Below are positions 53,332-64,000 of a DNA stretch of 64,000 nt, one piece after another. This DNA comes from Alviniconcha marisindica (Eukaryota > Mollusca > Gastropoda > Provannidae): positions 80,001-144,000 of the forward strand of contig JABMCL010003843.1 of assembly GCA_018857735.1 (NCBI GenBank). The letters are read 5' to 3'. The notes beneath the pieces are model-generated. The model made no database searches, was not told the origin of the DNA, and saw only the letters and a program-made list of their open reading frames with translations. The stretch's first letter is position 1; each line of letters starts with the position of its first letter. The translations under genes and the position numbers were made by a program.

Positions 53332-54350
53332 CCGCCCTCGGCCATCCGGCCTACGGCGCCGCTGCTTGTTTCTGCTCTGGGTAATCTTTATTACTAACAA
53401 ATGTCAATCATCTTAGGGGTGGGCTAGTTTAGGCTTTAACAGAGGAAATGTGATGATGATATTTCTGTGGACGCCGTAAAGTACCACTATGCGACCGCCG
53501 AAACTGAGAAAGCGGAAAGCTGCCTTTGTCTTACTTAAGTTCTTCTAGTTATGCATTTAATTGTCTTGTTTTTGCATTTTGGGGGTCTGTAAAAAGCTAG
53601 TGCCTGTAAAAATGAGGGGGCGACGTCCTGCCGCGGGTTGTCATCTTTCTTCATACGTTACACTATCCTTGCATCGATCATCGCTGAAGCCGCCGACAGG
53701 CATGGCTATAATGAACTATAGCTCAGTGGATGATAAAATTCACTCGTTTCACCTTCTCAGTTTTTTCCCTTCAGTCTTGTAAAATATTTGTCTCTTTGGC
53801 TGTTATCTCAATTTGAAAAGTGAAAAATTTGCCGAAACTGAAATTGCACATTAGGCTAATCCTGTCTAATTATAACTTCAAACTGCGGATCATGCCGCCG
53901 CCTCCACTGACTTTCAGTTAGGCCGCTCAGTCAGGTTTAATTCTGTCAAGTTCAGTCAGTGAATCATTACATGATCTTCGATTAGTACTATCTTCATGCA
54001 AGCAAATGGATGTCCATACTTTCAGCTACAGGTATACATGCTTCCCGTGACAGTGGAAAGTATGACTAAACGCGAACCACCCGAACGTTTCCAGAAACTA
54101 GTAACTGGCCTTTAGGCGGTGGTGCGTAGTCAGTGATACTGAACGGGCCTCAGCTCCGTGTTTGTGATCAAACCAAAGCTACTGTTGTATTTTTTATGTC
54201 AAAGAATGAAAAGAATATATTGGTTAGAATAACTTTTTAATACTATCTATCGTTATTATTTAACTGTTTACAAATTTCAAATCAGTATGTACGAAAATTA
54301 CTTGGAAGTCGTACTACTGCGGTGACTCTGTTTGCTGTATGCACACCCAA

Positions 54351-54355
54351 CCAAT
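54351..54355 (+). promoter_or_regulatory. CCAAT box upstream of CCDC81
   Basis: 'aaccaatcacat' places a CCAAT core 13 bp before the X-box and 121 bp before the start codon. Confidence 0.45.
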
Positions 54356-54367
54356 CACATTTCCGTT

Positions 54368-54381
54368 TCTGCCATAGCAAC
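54368..54381 (+). promoter_or_regulatory. RFX X-box of CCDC81
   Basis: TCTGCCATAGCAAC is an imperfect palindrome of two RFX half-sites separated by AT, matching the X-box (GTTGCC-AT-GGCAAC type) in all but the outermost bases. X-boxes within a few hundred bp of the start mark ciliary genes across animals, which suits CCDC81. It lies 95 bp before the start codon. Confidence 0.65.
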
Positions 54382-54408
54382 GTTGATAAGGTGCCTCTCG
54401 TAAAGCTA

Positions 54409-54455
54409 ATGGCGACTTTGTTTTGCTCCTTTTTGAGATGATATTGTGTTATTGA
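54409..54455 (+). other. Two possible upstream ORFs of CCDC81
   Basis: ATG 54409 opens 10 codons ending TGA 54439-54441, within a YY1-like TAATGGCGAC context. ATG 54438 opens 5 codons ending TGA 54453-54455. They matter only if transcription starts upstream of 54409. Confidence 0.3.
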
Positions 54456-54475
54456 ACGGAGGGGTGCGAGTCAGA

Positions 54476-57400
54476 ATGCCAGAGTCATTGCAGAAGATTT
54501 TGGCTGATGCCAAAGGTGGAAAGTTTTCATCTATTACGGGATTGTCAGAAGATGGTAAGTGCATTCGCTTCCCAGTGTGCTTGAACTATTGGCGTCATTG
54601 AAATGCAACGGCATAATTTTTGTCTCCAAAACTTGAACGTTTGTTTGCACTGATACGTATGGTTCACTTCCATCTGTCAGTGTGCTTTACCAGTAATAAA
54701 CAACATTTTAGTTGGCCCTAGTCGGTGGATCTGCTTTCATAGGCAAGCTCGGTGTCGTTTTGACAAATGTCGCTGAAAAAGAAAAAGAAAAAAAAAAGAA
54801 AAAAAAAGCAGTGACTTACATGAAAACCATATTTCTTTCTTTTGTGACCAGTATATGAAACTGAGAGCTTCTTGTGTTTTATCCATGACATCAAAGGCAC
54901 ATTGGTAATGTCAAACTTAAACACGAGAAAGAGTGCAAAACACAGGAAAGAGCACTTGAAAAAAGCATGAGTAATGATGACAGTTTTTAAAATCAATATT
55001 AAGTCAGTGGTACTTTCAGGAACAAAATTATTATAGTGGATCATGTTCTTTCCAGCTGTATCAAGCATCTCTTTATTTTAAAATTAAGTCTGAGAAAGCT
55101 AAAGTTCTGACTTGTCAGTGAGGTTGTTCCCAGTAAACATGCTGAATCTGATTCAGAAGCATTTTGGTTACATCCAATTGTGGCCATTTCAGCCAGTGTG
55201 CAGCCAGATTCGGGGTGGATCTGACTTCCCACATCTGATTTGGTTCTTTCTTTTTTTCCAAAGAAGGCCTGGATCATATCATTCAAAACCAACCCAGATC
55301 TGATCTGGATTGCCTGTCATGTTTTGGTCAAATGCATCTGGTCTGGAAGCAAGCCAATGTGCAAGAATCATCTGGCCCAGTTCTGGCAAAACACAACTGG
55401 CCTGCTACCAGTTTCCCTCTTTCAGACTCAGTTGCAGTCTTCCACAGATTGCCCAGATCATATTGTGCAAAACCAGCCTGGATCTGATTTGGTTCTGACT
55501 GACTGTATCAGGCTTTAGCCAGACAGATCTGGTCCAGAAGCAAGCTGGTTTGCAAGAATCATCTGGCCTGCTTCTGGCCAATGCTTCAGAGCTGATCCGG
55601 ATCAGATGCAGATTGGATCTGGCATATTTACTGGGTTTGTACATAGCATTAATATGCAGAGAGTCTGGGGATTTCATTAAAAGCAAAACTGCCAAGTTGG
55701 AAAGCCAGCTAATATTGCTGGAAGTTAAAGGAAAAGTCCAAGGTTTTTAAGTATGCAAAATGACCATCAAAATGATTGACAAATGAGTCATTAGTCTGAG
55801 ATTTAATGAAATATTTGTTTAAAAAAGAGAGTTTATATTGGTTTTTAATCAATTTTATTTTCTGTAGGCTGGCTGAGACCGCTGTCTCGGGTTCTCCATC
55901 AGTCACTTGACTTTCTCGGAAGAGATGTCAGTCTGGGGAGTCAGTGCGGTTGCCATCTTAGATTGTTTATCGAATGTGCATGTGTGTGGTCGACAAAAAG
56001 CTCTAACAATGCCGGCCTGCTGTGCTGTAGCAAACTGTAACAACTCACAAGCAACCCAAAGCATAACTATGTACGAGTTCCCATGGAATCGACCCGCTGT
56101 GAGGCGAAAATGGGTCAAATTTGTACAATTCAAATGAGCTGACTTTGATGCTACGCCCAGTCACGCCCATTTGTGTAGTGAGCACTTCGCTGAGTGCAAT
56201 TTCGTAAACTTTATGGCAGAATACCAAATGGGGTTTGCCGAAGGGAATTTGTAGGGCTGTCCACAGGGTAACCGACTTGGAGTTTGAATCTCCAATGATA
56301 AAGCTGACGAGCAGCAAGCGCACAGCATCAAACCAAAAATTGGAGATACACTGATATCCTGAAACAAGTGCTAACAAGGCAAAGACAAAAAGTCTAACAA
56401 AGAATGCCTACGGCAGAAAAGGCCATGAAAGAATGAGACTGTACACAAATGCCTGTGGCAAAGAAAGAAAGAAAAGACCACAAATGCCTGTGGCAAAGAA
56501 AGAAAGACCAAACCACAAATGCTGGTTGCAAACGAAAAATGGCTGCCCTAATCAGGCAAGCAAACAGCTGACACCAAATGAAAGAAACAAAAACAGCTGA
56601 AAACACCTCAAAACCCCAAACGGTTGCCTACCTGCAAGCATAAGGTGGAAAACACACACACACAAAAAACACCACCAAATCACAACAGTCTAATAGACTA
56701 CTGTCTGCAACAAAGGAGTGGACGACTACAGTCATAAGAGCACAGAGCAAAAATAACTGCCAACGACAAACAGATGGAAAGCCAAACTAACCATAAATAA
56801 CTCTGAACTAACCCCTCACTCACCTGGCTTCCATCTAGAAAAACAAAGGCTGCAGACTGATAAAGCAAAATGCTAATCAGGACTACTGATGATAAAGCAT
56901 CAGGATGTAAACAAATGCAGACAACAAGAGAAATACAAAATGGCTGCCCCATCAGGCAAGCTAACAAGCGGGTACGAAATGGCCAATAAACCAAAGATTA
57001 AAAAAAGAAAAGAACGCATGGTGAAAAAGAAGGGGAAAAGAGAGAAAACAACAACACTTTCTGAAGAAAAAAAAGAGGAGGCAAGTAATGCCAGCGAGCA
57101 ACGGGACAAAGGCTGGATACACGTAATCCATGTACACAATACAACCCACTTAGCAGTGACAACAACATGGCAGGGCAACAGACACTCATGAACTACCCCA
57201 CACAAAGAAAGAATGAGAAGTCTCGTTAAACATCGAGACTACCCCCCTCACTCGTACATCATAAATGAACGATATAACTCGAGAAACAAAAGGGCAAGCC
57301 AAGAGAAAAAACAGTGAATGGCAAGAACTGGTAACTAGCCCAACCACAAACCCTAACCCAGGGAGGCCACAAAATCGCTAGTCTGTTGAACTAGAACAAA

Positions 57401-59406
57401 CAAAACTTTTTCATTTTTACATATGATGAAACGAACAGATAAATTGGGAAAATAAATAAAACACCCAATAAAAGGCAAGCTCCCTGATGAGGTCTAGCCT
57501 GTTGTGAAAGCTAGAGTAAAAAGAACGAAAAAGACTGAAACGCCACGCACCTAATAAGGCTCGAGAAAGATGAAATAACAAGGAGGAAATAAACAAAGGC
57601 CCAACTACTGACAATGATGTCGGAGCTTCATCCTTGGAGATTTGAACTGGATTTTTCCCCAAGTCGGTTACCCTGTGGGTACTAGCCATTTTGCAGCGAC
57701 TCCCCAGAGTGACGTAGTGCACATATGTGCACATGATTTTCAGCATCATGGCGACACTTTCGGTACGACAGAAAATGCCTGTTTTCGTGCATTTATAACC
57801 CTCAGATCACAATTTCACCTACATCATTGTTCTCAGCGAACTTTAACGGAAATCGTGTCAAAAATCACCCCAAACCTTGGACATGTCCTTTAAGAGCTGC
57901 TGCTGGTCAAAAGTTACTTAAATCCAAATGGTGATTGGATGTGGCATTTGATCTGTCCTCTCAGTCAAAATTAAAAGAAAGGCAGGAATATGGACGATGG
58001 ACCATCTGCATGGAGAGACTTCTGGAGTTTGGTTGCTAAAGGAAAAGAAAAGTTTGCTTGGGTTGAGCAATCTGGGGTTGAATGGATGAAATGAAATGTT
58101 TCTTATTAACTTAGAAAAAGTTGAAAATGGAACTATGTCAGATGTCATGTATTATGACACATAACTTTTTTTTTTTATAGCCTCCTTCAGTGCACTTAGC
58201 ATTCAAGTTAATGGAATCATGTGGCATAGAAATGAACAACATCATCATCATCATCACCATCACCAACAGCTTAGTTTGAGCAGTCTGGGGCAGCAGCTGC
58301 TGGAATCAAGTAATGCTGCATTAGGATTTGCATTGATCAACAAGTCCAGTTTGTGGCATTGCACATCAGTCATCATGCAGACTTTTTCTGACTGCTGGAC
58401 TGCAGTTACAAATGGACTGTTAGGATGCAAACACTAGAGATGGAGCTGAATTAAGTCAGGGAGGATGCAGCAAGCTGAACATTGTTGCAGCAGCTAAAGT
58501 GGGGATTTTAGCTGCTGCATAGGGAGGTTCCAAGACACCACTGATGCATAGGTTCTAATAGAGTGTACTCATTGGACCTTCATGTAGCAGTGTGTCTTGA
58601 CAGCAGTGCTAGGTGTCCCTTCATGGCTTCCAGGTTCTATGAGATGATGGCCAGGGGAGTTTTGAATTCCAAGAATGTGAATCATTATGTTTTGATAAAT
58701 TTAAAGCAAGGACTTTTCAAGATGCTTGTATTTTATATGAAGCTTATCTACTTATTTTATACATCTTTGATTATATGTTGTGCAGGAGGTTCAACCTGAT
58801 ATAACCATGATGGTTGACTGAGTGTAAAACACCAAGTTACTTATTTACTTACTCGTGCAGGAGGATGTTCCAAGTACCGTCATATATTCTTTGTGTTCAG
58901 TCTCATCCATATCTTACCTGCATCTGTGTATACATATAATACGTAAATCTTGGTTTCTACATATTGTACATTTGTAGATTGAATCATAATGGTCATAGTG
59001 TAGTTTTAGTTGTGCTCATTTTAGACTTTAATGTATTGTAGTTCATAAGGTATGTTGTTATTTTTGCAGATGTTGCAAATGTATGGGAAAACGTTTCCGC
59101 CTACATTGAGAAGCAGATGTCAAATCAGAAGGTATGTTTCAGCTGTTAGATATGGGTGTGGGGTGTGGATATATATTATATGGTTGTAGATTAGAGATCC
59201 CCACCCACCTGTGGCAGGTTCAAATCATTTTGGAGTTTGTTTTTATAAAAATAAAATTGGGGGAGGGGGGGGGGAGGGGAAAGGGGGGGGGGGGGGGGGG
59301 GGGGGGGCTGGTTTATTTTGCTAGGTTACCAGCCCAGCCAGTGTCTGTAAAAGGTTAATGTACACCCCAGATTGTATATATTATGTATGTAGTAGTATGA
59401 TTGTGT

Positions 59407-59458
<52 letters not shown>

Positions 59459-61433
59459 TGTGTGTGTGAAGTATTAAAAAAGTCTTTGATAATGACTATG
59501 CTGCTGTACATTTTTGTGTTTGCAGTATATCAACTTGTATTATGTGTGCTAAGATCAGAGTTTGGTCATATACATATATATGTGCTTATTTACTGAAATT
59601 GTTGTATGTAGCTTAAAAACTTGTCATTGTGTCCATTGTATGTATTTATGCATTTTAAGGCATATATTTGTATGGCACATGGTGCCTTAGGGATAATGCT
59701 TCATAGAAATGTCCATTATTATTATTATTATCATTATTACTAAAGTGTATTTAGTCACTATTAAATGTGTATAACCTGTATTAAACTCACCATATTCCCT
59801 GTCCTCATTACCTGCACAAAGACACACAGAATATCCATAGACTGAAGATTGAGAGAGTGAGTGTGTTTGTTTCAAAGGTATCCATATATATTAGGAACAG
59901 GCAGTAAAATGTTTTGAAAAGCTTGATCAGTTTCCAGATTGTTATGAAATATAGAAATGAACTAGTAAAACAATACATACAATGCATGCTGTGTGTATTG
60001 ATACTTATTTTGTTCTTTTTACTCACAGGGAGTTCAGATTCCCAACTTTGGCACATTTTCCTTCTCCCAGCGAAAGCTTGATGTGGGCAACAACAGATTT
60101 GTGTTGATGCAACGGCCAGTGTTCAACATATCAGAGAAATTTGCCCAGACCCATGCACTTCAGTTTACCAAATATAATGTTCCAGGTAAGCAGCTGATAA
60201 GTGGTTGAAGGTTAATTGATCAGCTAATTAGTAGTTTGATTAGTTATGCAATCATCAAACCTTTGAATTAATGTGACTAAATCTGTTTCGGTCTCTTTCA
60301 TTATCAGCCCATCTGTCAGCCTGTATGTCTTTCTTTCAGCTGTGACCAGAAAGGAGGCTGGGGATGCCTGGTCTCTTCCCCCTGTTTGTAATCTTATGGG
60401 TGTCATTCTCTGTCTCCACCTTGGTCTTTCTCTGTCTCTGTGTGTCTGTCTGCCTGTCTCTGTCTGTCCATCTCTCTGCACTTTCCACTTCCTGTCATTA
60501 CTGCATTGACAGTTATATGTCAGATTTGAGAATGAATAAAATGAAATGTTGACTAAGAACAAATGCTTGGATGTCAGCTACATTTTTCATAGGTATACTT
60601 GCATGTTTTTTCTTCTTCTTCTTTTTTTCTTCTTCTTTTTTTCTTTTCTTTCTTCTTATTTTTTGCTCTCTGTCTCCTTAGGTCACATTCCTACACCACC
60701 CCTCAACTTTGCTGCACTGGCCTTTGAGTCTCCGTTTGATCGTGACACAGTGGAAAGTTGTGTGCGTGAAATTGTGGGATCAGTATCTCGTGCTGTTGCG
60801 GCCAGGAGGAATGTAGAACTATCATTTTCCGGCATTGGCCGGCTGCAAATCCGTGATTCACGGGTGAAGATGAGGTTTTACAAGGAATTCATCACTCAGA
60901 TGGATGGCGGTGGTGAAATTCTGGAGTCCATGCAAAACGTGAGTTTGGTTCATGGTTGTTGTTATGTAGGGGACCAGGATAACACTTTAGGCCTGTTTAC
61001 AATGTTAGCAAGCATATGTGGTAAAAGCAGGAGTTGATACTTCTTTTGATTGTGGGTATTTGGCAAGGAGGGCAGAGTAAGCAGCAAATTAATACACTGA
61101 TTTTCTTGAATGCTTATCATACAGCTCAAAAAGATGACCAATAACACTTTGCAGTCACAGAATGTCCAAGCATCTTCTTCTTCAGTTTATATCAGGGAAC
61201 AACTTCATCAGTTTGACAGTTCTGTCACTTTGCATCCTGCTTGCTGCTCTGCCTATTTTGTCTTTAAAAATTATGCGTGTCCATCTCCATTTGAAGCAAA
61301 CTGTTGTGTGCATAATTGTTGAGTGTGCAAGGTGTAATTTTGTTTCATTTCAGAGAGCTGGAACAGTGGATTCTGTGATGTCTAACAGGCCGTTTTCAAG
61401 ACCCAACACCAGCAACACCCTAGTTCTTCCCAG
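54476..61433 (+). CDS. CCDC81: CCDC81, first five exons (3' end outside window)
   Basis: Exons are 54476-54554, 59070-59131, 60029-60185, 60682-60938 and 61354-61433. All have AG/GT boundaries and matching phases; 635 nt, 211 complete residues, ending in phase 2 so at least one more exon follows. Recognisable blocks: V-W-E-N-V-S-A-Y-I-E-K-Q (about 31-42), G-V-Q-I-P-N-F-G-T-F-S-F (48-59), N-R-F-V-L-M-Q-R-P-V-F, P-P-L-N-F-A-A-L-A, then G-I-G-R-L-Q-I-R-D-S-R-V-K-M-R-F-Y-K-E-F (about 150-170). These are the two tandem HU-type domains that open CCDC81 proteins. Family members localise to centrosomes, centriolar satellites or cilia. The start ATG is the first in frame, with a purine at -3. Intron 1 (4.5 kb) holds a decayed THAP transposon. 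Identification is firm for the HU region; the C-terminal coiled coil is not in the window. Confidence 0.9.
55240..55720. repeat. Imperfect internal repeats, intron 1 of CCDC81
   Basis: Phrases 'tgcaagaatcatctggcc', 'ctggtc(t/c)(g/a)gaagcaag' and 'caaaaccaaccc/agcctgg atctgat' recur two or three times at about 190-bp spacing. This is an old tandem duplication rich in CTGG/CCAG and GATC words. No family recognised. Confidence 0.5.
55725..57893 (+). mobile_element. Decayed THAP-domain DNA transposon, intron 1 of CCDC81
   Basis: Bounded by 22-bp terminal inverted repeats at 55725-55746 and 57872-57893. The left reads TTAAAGGAAAAGTCCAAGG and the inverted right reads TTAAAGGACATGTCCAAGG. A THAP-like C2CH domain starts at ATG 56009 (M-P-A-C-C-A-V-A-N-C-N-N, then the F-P-W block). 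An in-frame TGA at 56135-56137 interrupts it and it resumes in the same frame with C-S-E-H-F. Lysine-rich and stop-ridden remains follow. No catalytic transposase core is visible. Short internal inverted similarity exists between about 56256-56305 and 57610-57690. Outer TTAA on both sides may be target-site sequence. Confidence 0.6.
56009..56210 (+). pseudogene. THAP domain with an in-frame stop
   Basis: The first Cys pair (C-x5-C in C-A-V-A-N-C spacing, as in THAP domains), a conserved Pro after Phe, a conserved Trp (R-K-W) and the final C-x2-H-F are present. TGA 56135-56137 lies between the Trp block and the C-x2-H. Coding resumes without a frameshift, so a single nonsense change explains the break. 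It is part of the transposon at 55725-57893. Confidence 0.6.
57894..59069. other. Intron 1 of CCDC81, distal part
   Basis: Contains a CATCAT microsatellite (58239-58262) and, at 58787-58860 on the minus strand, copy 5 of the dispersed 'CCCAGTCA...GGTTATATCAGG' repeat with a TAAGTAAATAAGTAA lead. No exon is supported. Confidence 0.5.
59258..59308. repeat. G-rich / poly-G tract, intron 2 of CCDC81
   Basis: Several G runs lead into about 26 uninterrupted G, followed at 59405-59468 by a (GT)n microsatellite. Confidence 0.85.
59405..59468. repeat. (GT)n microsatellite, intron 2 of CCDC81
   Basis: Nearly pure GT run of about 60 bp. Confidence 0.93.
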
Positions 61434-61446
61434 GTCAGTATTCTTC

Positions 61447-61625
61447 TGTATAGCGCAGCATCTGGGAGCCCTTTCACACAACTTGGTCATGGATGCACAA
61501 GGTCATATCTGAAGGTCACATGTTTCAGCCAGTTACAAGCACAGCTGGCAACAGTTGGGAAAAAAATCTTCCCAAAGTGTTACTTGAAGAAGAGGTTGCC
61601 CCAGGTGCATTCTTGTTGATAGCCT
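61447..61625 (+). repeat. Dispersed repeat shared with 19232-19420
   Basis: 'tctgggagccctttcacaca' and 'gccccaggtg' are shared, with loose similarity in between. It starts 14 bp after the exon 5 donor of CCDC81. Confidence 0.5.
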
Positions 61626-62212
61626 GTACCTAGAAAGTGACAAAATATGTTTTTATCTTAGTTATTTTTAAGTCCTGACACAGATTTGTCCAGATGCTGT
61701 GCTATGGCATATGTTGAATTTTTTCAGCACAACAAATGTACAGTTATATCTGTATCTTAGTTGTGGATTTATATATATGTGTATGCAGTGTTCACAAACA
61801 AGTTGTATGCTGAATAAAGACATGTTTGACTGTTAAAGTTTTGTGATAAAACCTGTTGTTGTTCTTCTTCTTCTCTCCCCCCCCCCTTTTTTTTTACACT
61901 GAATATTCTGTTAGCTTGTTGAAGATTAGAACCAACACCTTTATGCAGTACAGTATGTATTGATGCTGATAGGAAAAGTACTGGTTGAAATTACCTTGAA
62001 TACCAGTCTGATGTAAGTGCTTGATAAACAGTATTTTCCAGTATGTAGCCACTGTGCCTGCATCGTTCATCTTGTTTTCTGTATACTGTGACCACTGCTC
62101 CCTTTGTGTAATAGATGGAAGTAAAGCTACGTTGAACGGATCTTTCTCAATAATGACTGAATGAACATTCCTCATTTTTGTTGTGATTGTCATGTAAGTT
62201 GAGAAATTTGAT

Positions 62213-63357
62213 TTGTGTCCCTTTAACCATGTCCTCGTCAGCCAATGATAAACTGTTGGAGTCACTGTTTAACGCATGGTCTGTGAGTACAGCTGAGAAA
62301 TGGATGGAAATTTGTAACTTTGTGCAAGATCAGAACTTGACATTCTTCATCTCACAGAGACTTGGCTTCCATCCGAAGGCAACGAGGCCAAGTGTACAGA
62401 CATGTGCCCAGCTTGGCACAGTGCCAAGTTTTGCCCACGACTTCCTCGTGGAGGTGGCTTAGCTGTCATCTACTGCAGCTCCCTGCAATGTTACATTTCA
62501 GTTGATGTTACCTTTGACTTTGATCATACAGCGTTTGAACTGATACACTTAAAATTGTCCGTTTCCCAATGTGCTGTTCATTTTCTCTGTCTGTATGGTA
62601 ACTGTCTCCTTGCGAGCATCTCTGAATGTGTTCTACATAAACTCTAAAAAATCCAAAACTCATCTGCCAGATTGATCCTTAAGTCTTCCCAACAAGAACA
62701 CACTAAACCACTCCTCAAAGCACTACATTGGTTACCAATCTCTGACCACATAACTTACAACTGTCCTGCATGTTACAACTCCATCACTGCCTCCACCCCA
62801 CAATACCTCATTGACCTTTTACAAATCTACACGCCATCCCATACTTTACAGTCTACCACAGACACATGTAAACTGAAGATCCCTCTCTTCAAAAAGAAAC
62901 ACTCAAGCCAGAGATCTTTCTCCTATCAGGGTCCTGTAACCTGGGATAATCTGCCTTTCTCCAGCCACCACACGCAAACATACTCCTCATTTAAGTCACA
63001 GTTGAAAACCCACTTGTTCTCCCAAAGCTTTCAGTAGAACCCATTTTTAAAATATTTTTTATGCACATAATTATTATGATGCTCTTTGTATTTGATTTGC
63101 AATCATGAGATGTATCCATGGTCCATGTACTGCTGCATTGCATGTCTGGGTTGCACTGATTGTTCTGGGATGTGTGCATGTTTGCCTGCACTTTGCTGTT
63201 GGCGTTGGATCATCTGGTGTATGCATGTTTCATGTATTGATTCTGATGTTCATTCTTGTATTGATTCTGATGTTCATTCTTGTTTTGAATTGGGAATTGC
63301 TTTGAGCCAGTTTAGTTGGATTAGGCACTGTATAAGTGTTACATATTATTATTATTA
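62213..63357 (+). mobile_element. Internally deleted CR1/L2-like non-LTR retrotransposon
   Basis: 62213-62645 carries frameshifted pieces of an apurinic endonuclease: N-F-V-Q-D-Q-N-L, P-R-G-G-G-L-A-V-I-Y and F-E-L-I-H-L-K-L-S-V are the usual early endonuclease strings. From about 62646 the sequence jumps to the extreme C terminus of the reverse transcriptase ORF (L-L-K-A-L-H-W-L-P-I, then S-F-K-S-Q-L-K-T-H-L-F-S, stop at 63035-63037). The reverse transcriptase domain between them is missing. The 3' end is 'ggcactgtataagtgttaca' plus (TTA)n at 63345-63357. It is downstream of CCDC81 exon 5, presumably in intron 5. Confidence 0.7.
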
Positions 63358-63448
63358 TGTAGAAAAATTTACAATTCATTTACTAACTCTTCGAAAAAGG
63401 TTACTTCATAAATGTAGAAAGATCACTCAAAATATTAAAATAAGCTCC

Positions 63449-63549
63449 CAAACACACACACACACTTGCATGCACACATGCACTCACACTGAGAACATGC
63501 AAGGTTTTGTGTGCAAGTTTTTATGTACTGTATGTAAAGTTTCATTTAT

Positions 63550-63581
<32 letters not shown>

Positions 63582-63582
63582 G
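63449..63582. repeat. Short CA microsatellites
   Basis: CA-rich patches at about 63449-63495 and a pure run at 63553-63582. Confidence 0.85.
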
Positions 63583-63743
63583 AGTTAAATGTGCTCACTG
63601 AACAGCAGTGTTTGTGGAAGGGCAAAGGGAAATAACCTTTTTTGTGTGCACCACATGCCTGGCTCATGTCAGGTTTTTCTTAAAACAAATTATATATACA
63701 TGTATATATATCTATAAAGGTACATTTATGTTGGTGTTAAGTG

Positions 63744-63927
63744 CTGCAAAATAGTTTGGTGTCCATGTTTAAAAGTTCCATTTTATCATACTTAGAGCAC
63801 TTTCTGGGCTCAAATTTACTTGAAATATATTTCACAAAAGAATGCCTGTTAAAGCATAAATTATGCTTCTATGAGTCCATACTTTCCAAACGGAACTTTT
63901 AAACATGTACACCTAACTATTTTGCAG
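63744..63927. mobile_element. Palindromic MITE-like element
   Basis: 36-bp arms at 63744-63779 and 63892-63927 are inverted copies with two mismatches; both outer ends read CTGCAAAATAGTT. The 112-bp centre contains a perfect AGCATAAATTATGCT palindrome. There is no coding capacity. The right outer end also looks like a splice acceptor (TTTTGCAG), but it is explained by the arm. Confidence 0.7.
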
Positions 63928-64000
63928 AACTGGCGTCTGCTTTCTTGGCAGAATCATCTACGCAAATCCTAGTCACATTAATTTTTATGTCACATTTAGT

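Noticed and set aside
53089..53400. 103-codon minus-strand frame with a poly-Gly stretch
   Set aside because: The glycine run is the poly-C tract at 53296-53330. The flanks show no recognisable domain and no phase-compatible exon partner.
56135..56137. TGA in the THAP domain as a selenocysteine codon
   Set aside because: The surrounding element is decayed with further stops and no SECIS-like structure was noticed. A simple nonsense mutation is the better reading.
63928..63995. Sixth exon of CCDC81 after TTTTGCAG at 63920-63927
   Set aside because: Phase would fit, but the acceptor string is the end of an inverted-repeat arm and the translation shows no CCDC81-like sequence or donor within the window.

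Overview
This is nuclear DNA from an animal. Genes are split by GT-AG introns, intergenic and intronic DNA is AT-rich, and there are dense (GT)n/(CA)n microsatellites, many minisatellites, tRNA-derived SINEs, degenerate non-LTR retrotransposons and small inverted-repeat elements. The repeat style and the protein sequences suggest a marine invertebrate, most likely a mollusc (perhaps a gastropod). That placement is an inference from general familiarity, not a search.

Layout. (1) 510-10857, plus strand: the last seven visible exons of a gene I do not recognise. The product is lysine-rich with one predicted helical segment, and the gene starts upstream of the window. Its introns are mostly tandem repeats. 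(2) 18586-37529, minus strand: a complete 15-exon gene for an 804-residue protein with a Sec23/Sec24-type zinc ribbon and a von Willebrand A domain with an intact metal site. It resembles proteins I recall being annotated as circularly permutated Ras protein 1-like. (3) 41441-48136, minus strand: a complete seven-exon SYF2 gene (spliceosome component, 236 residues). (4) 54476-61433, plus strand: the first five exons of CCDC81, a ciliary or centrosomal HU-domain protein. It has an RFX X-box 95 bp before the start codon and continues past the window. Genes 1 and 2 converge, genes 2 and 3 are tandem, and genes 3 and 4 diverge. They are not an operon and I see no functional system linking them.

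I built the gene models by hand. Intron phases match at every internal junction of all four genes, which is the main evidence for them. Most long open frames elsewhere are artefacts of tandem repeats whose period is a multiple of three (75, 72, 36 and 24 bp).

The most unusual pattern is that several tandem arrays grow directly out of splice sites. Examples are the donor of exon 6 in gene 1, the acceptors of exons 8, 9 and 12 in gene 2, and a duplication abutting the exon 2 donor of SYF2. These arrays carry many near-identical copies of working splice signals, in one case positioned to add coding sequence in frame. Other notable items are a tandem array built from a retrotransposon C-terminal motif, a decayed THAP-domain DNA transposon, an internally deleted LINE, a nested SINE insertion and a palindromic MITE-like element at the right edge.
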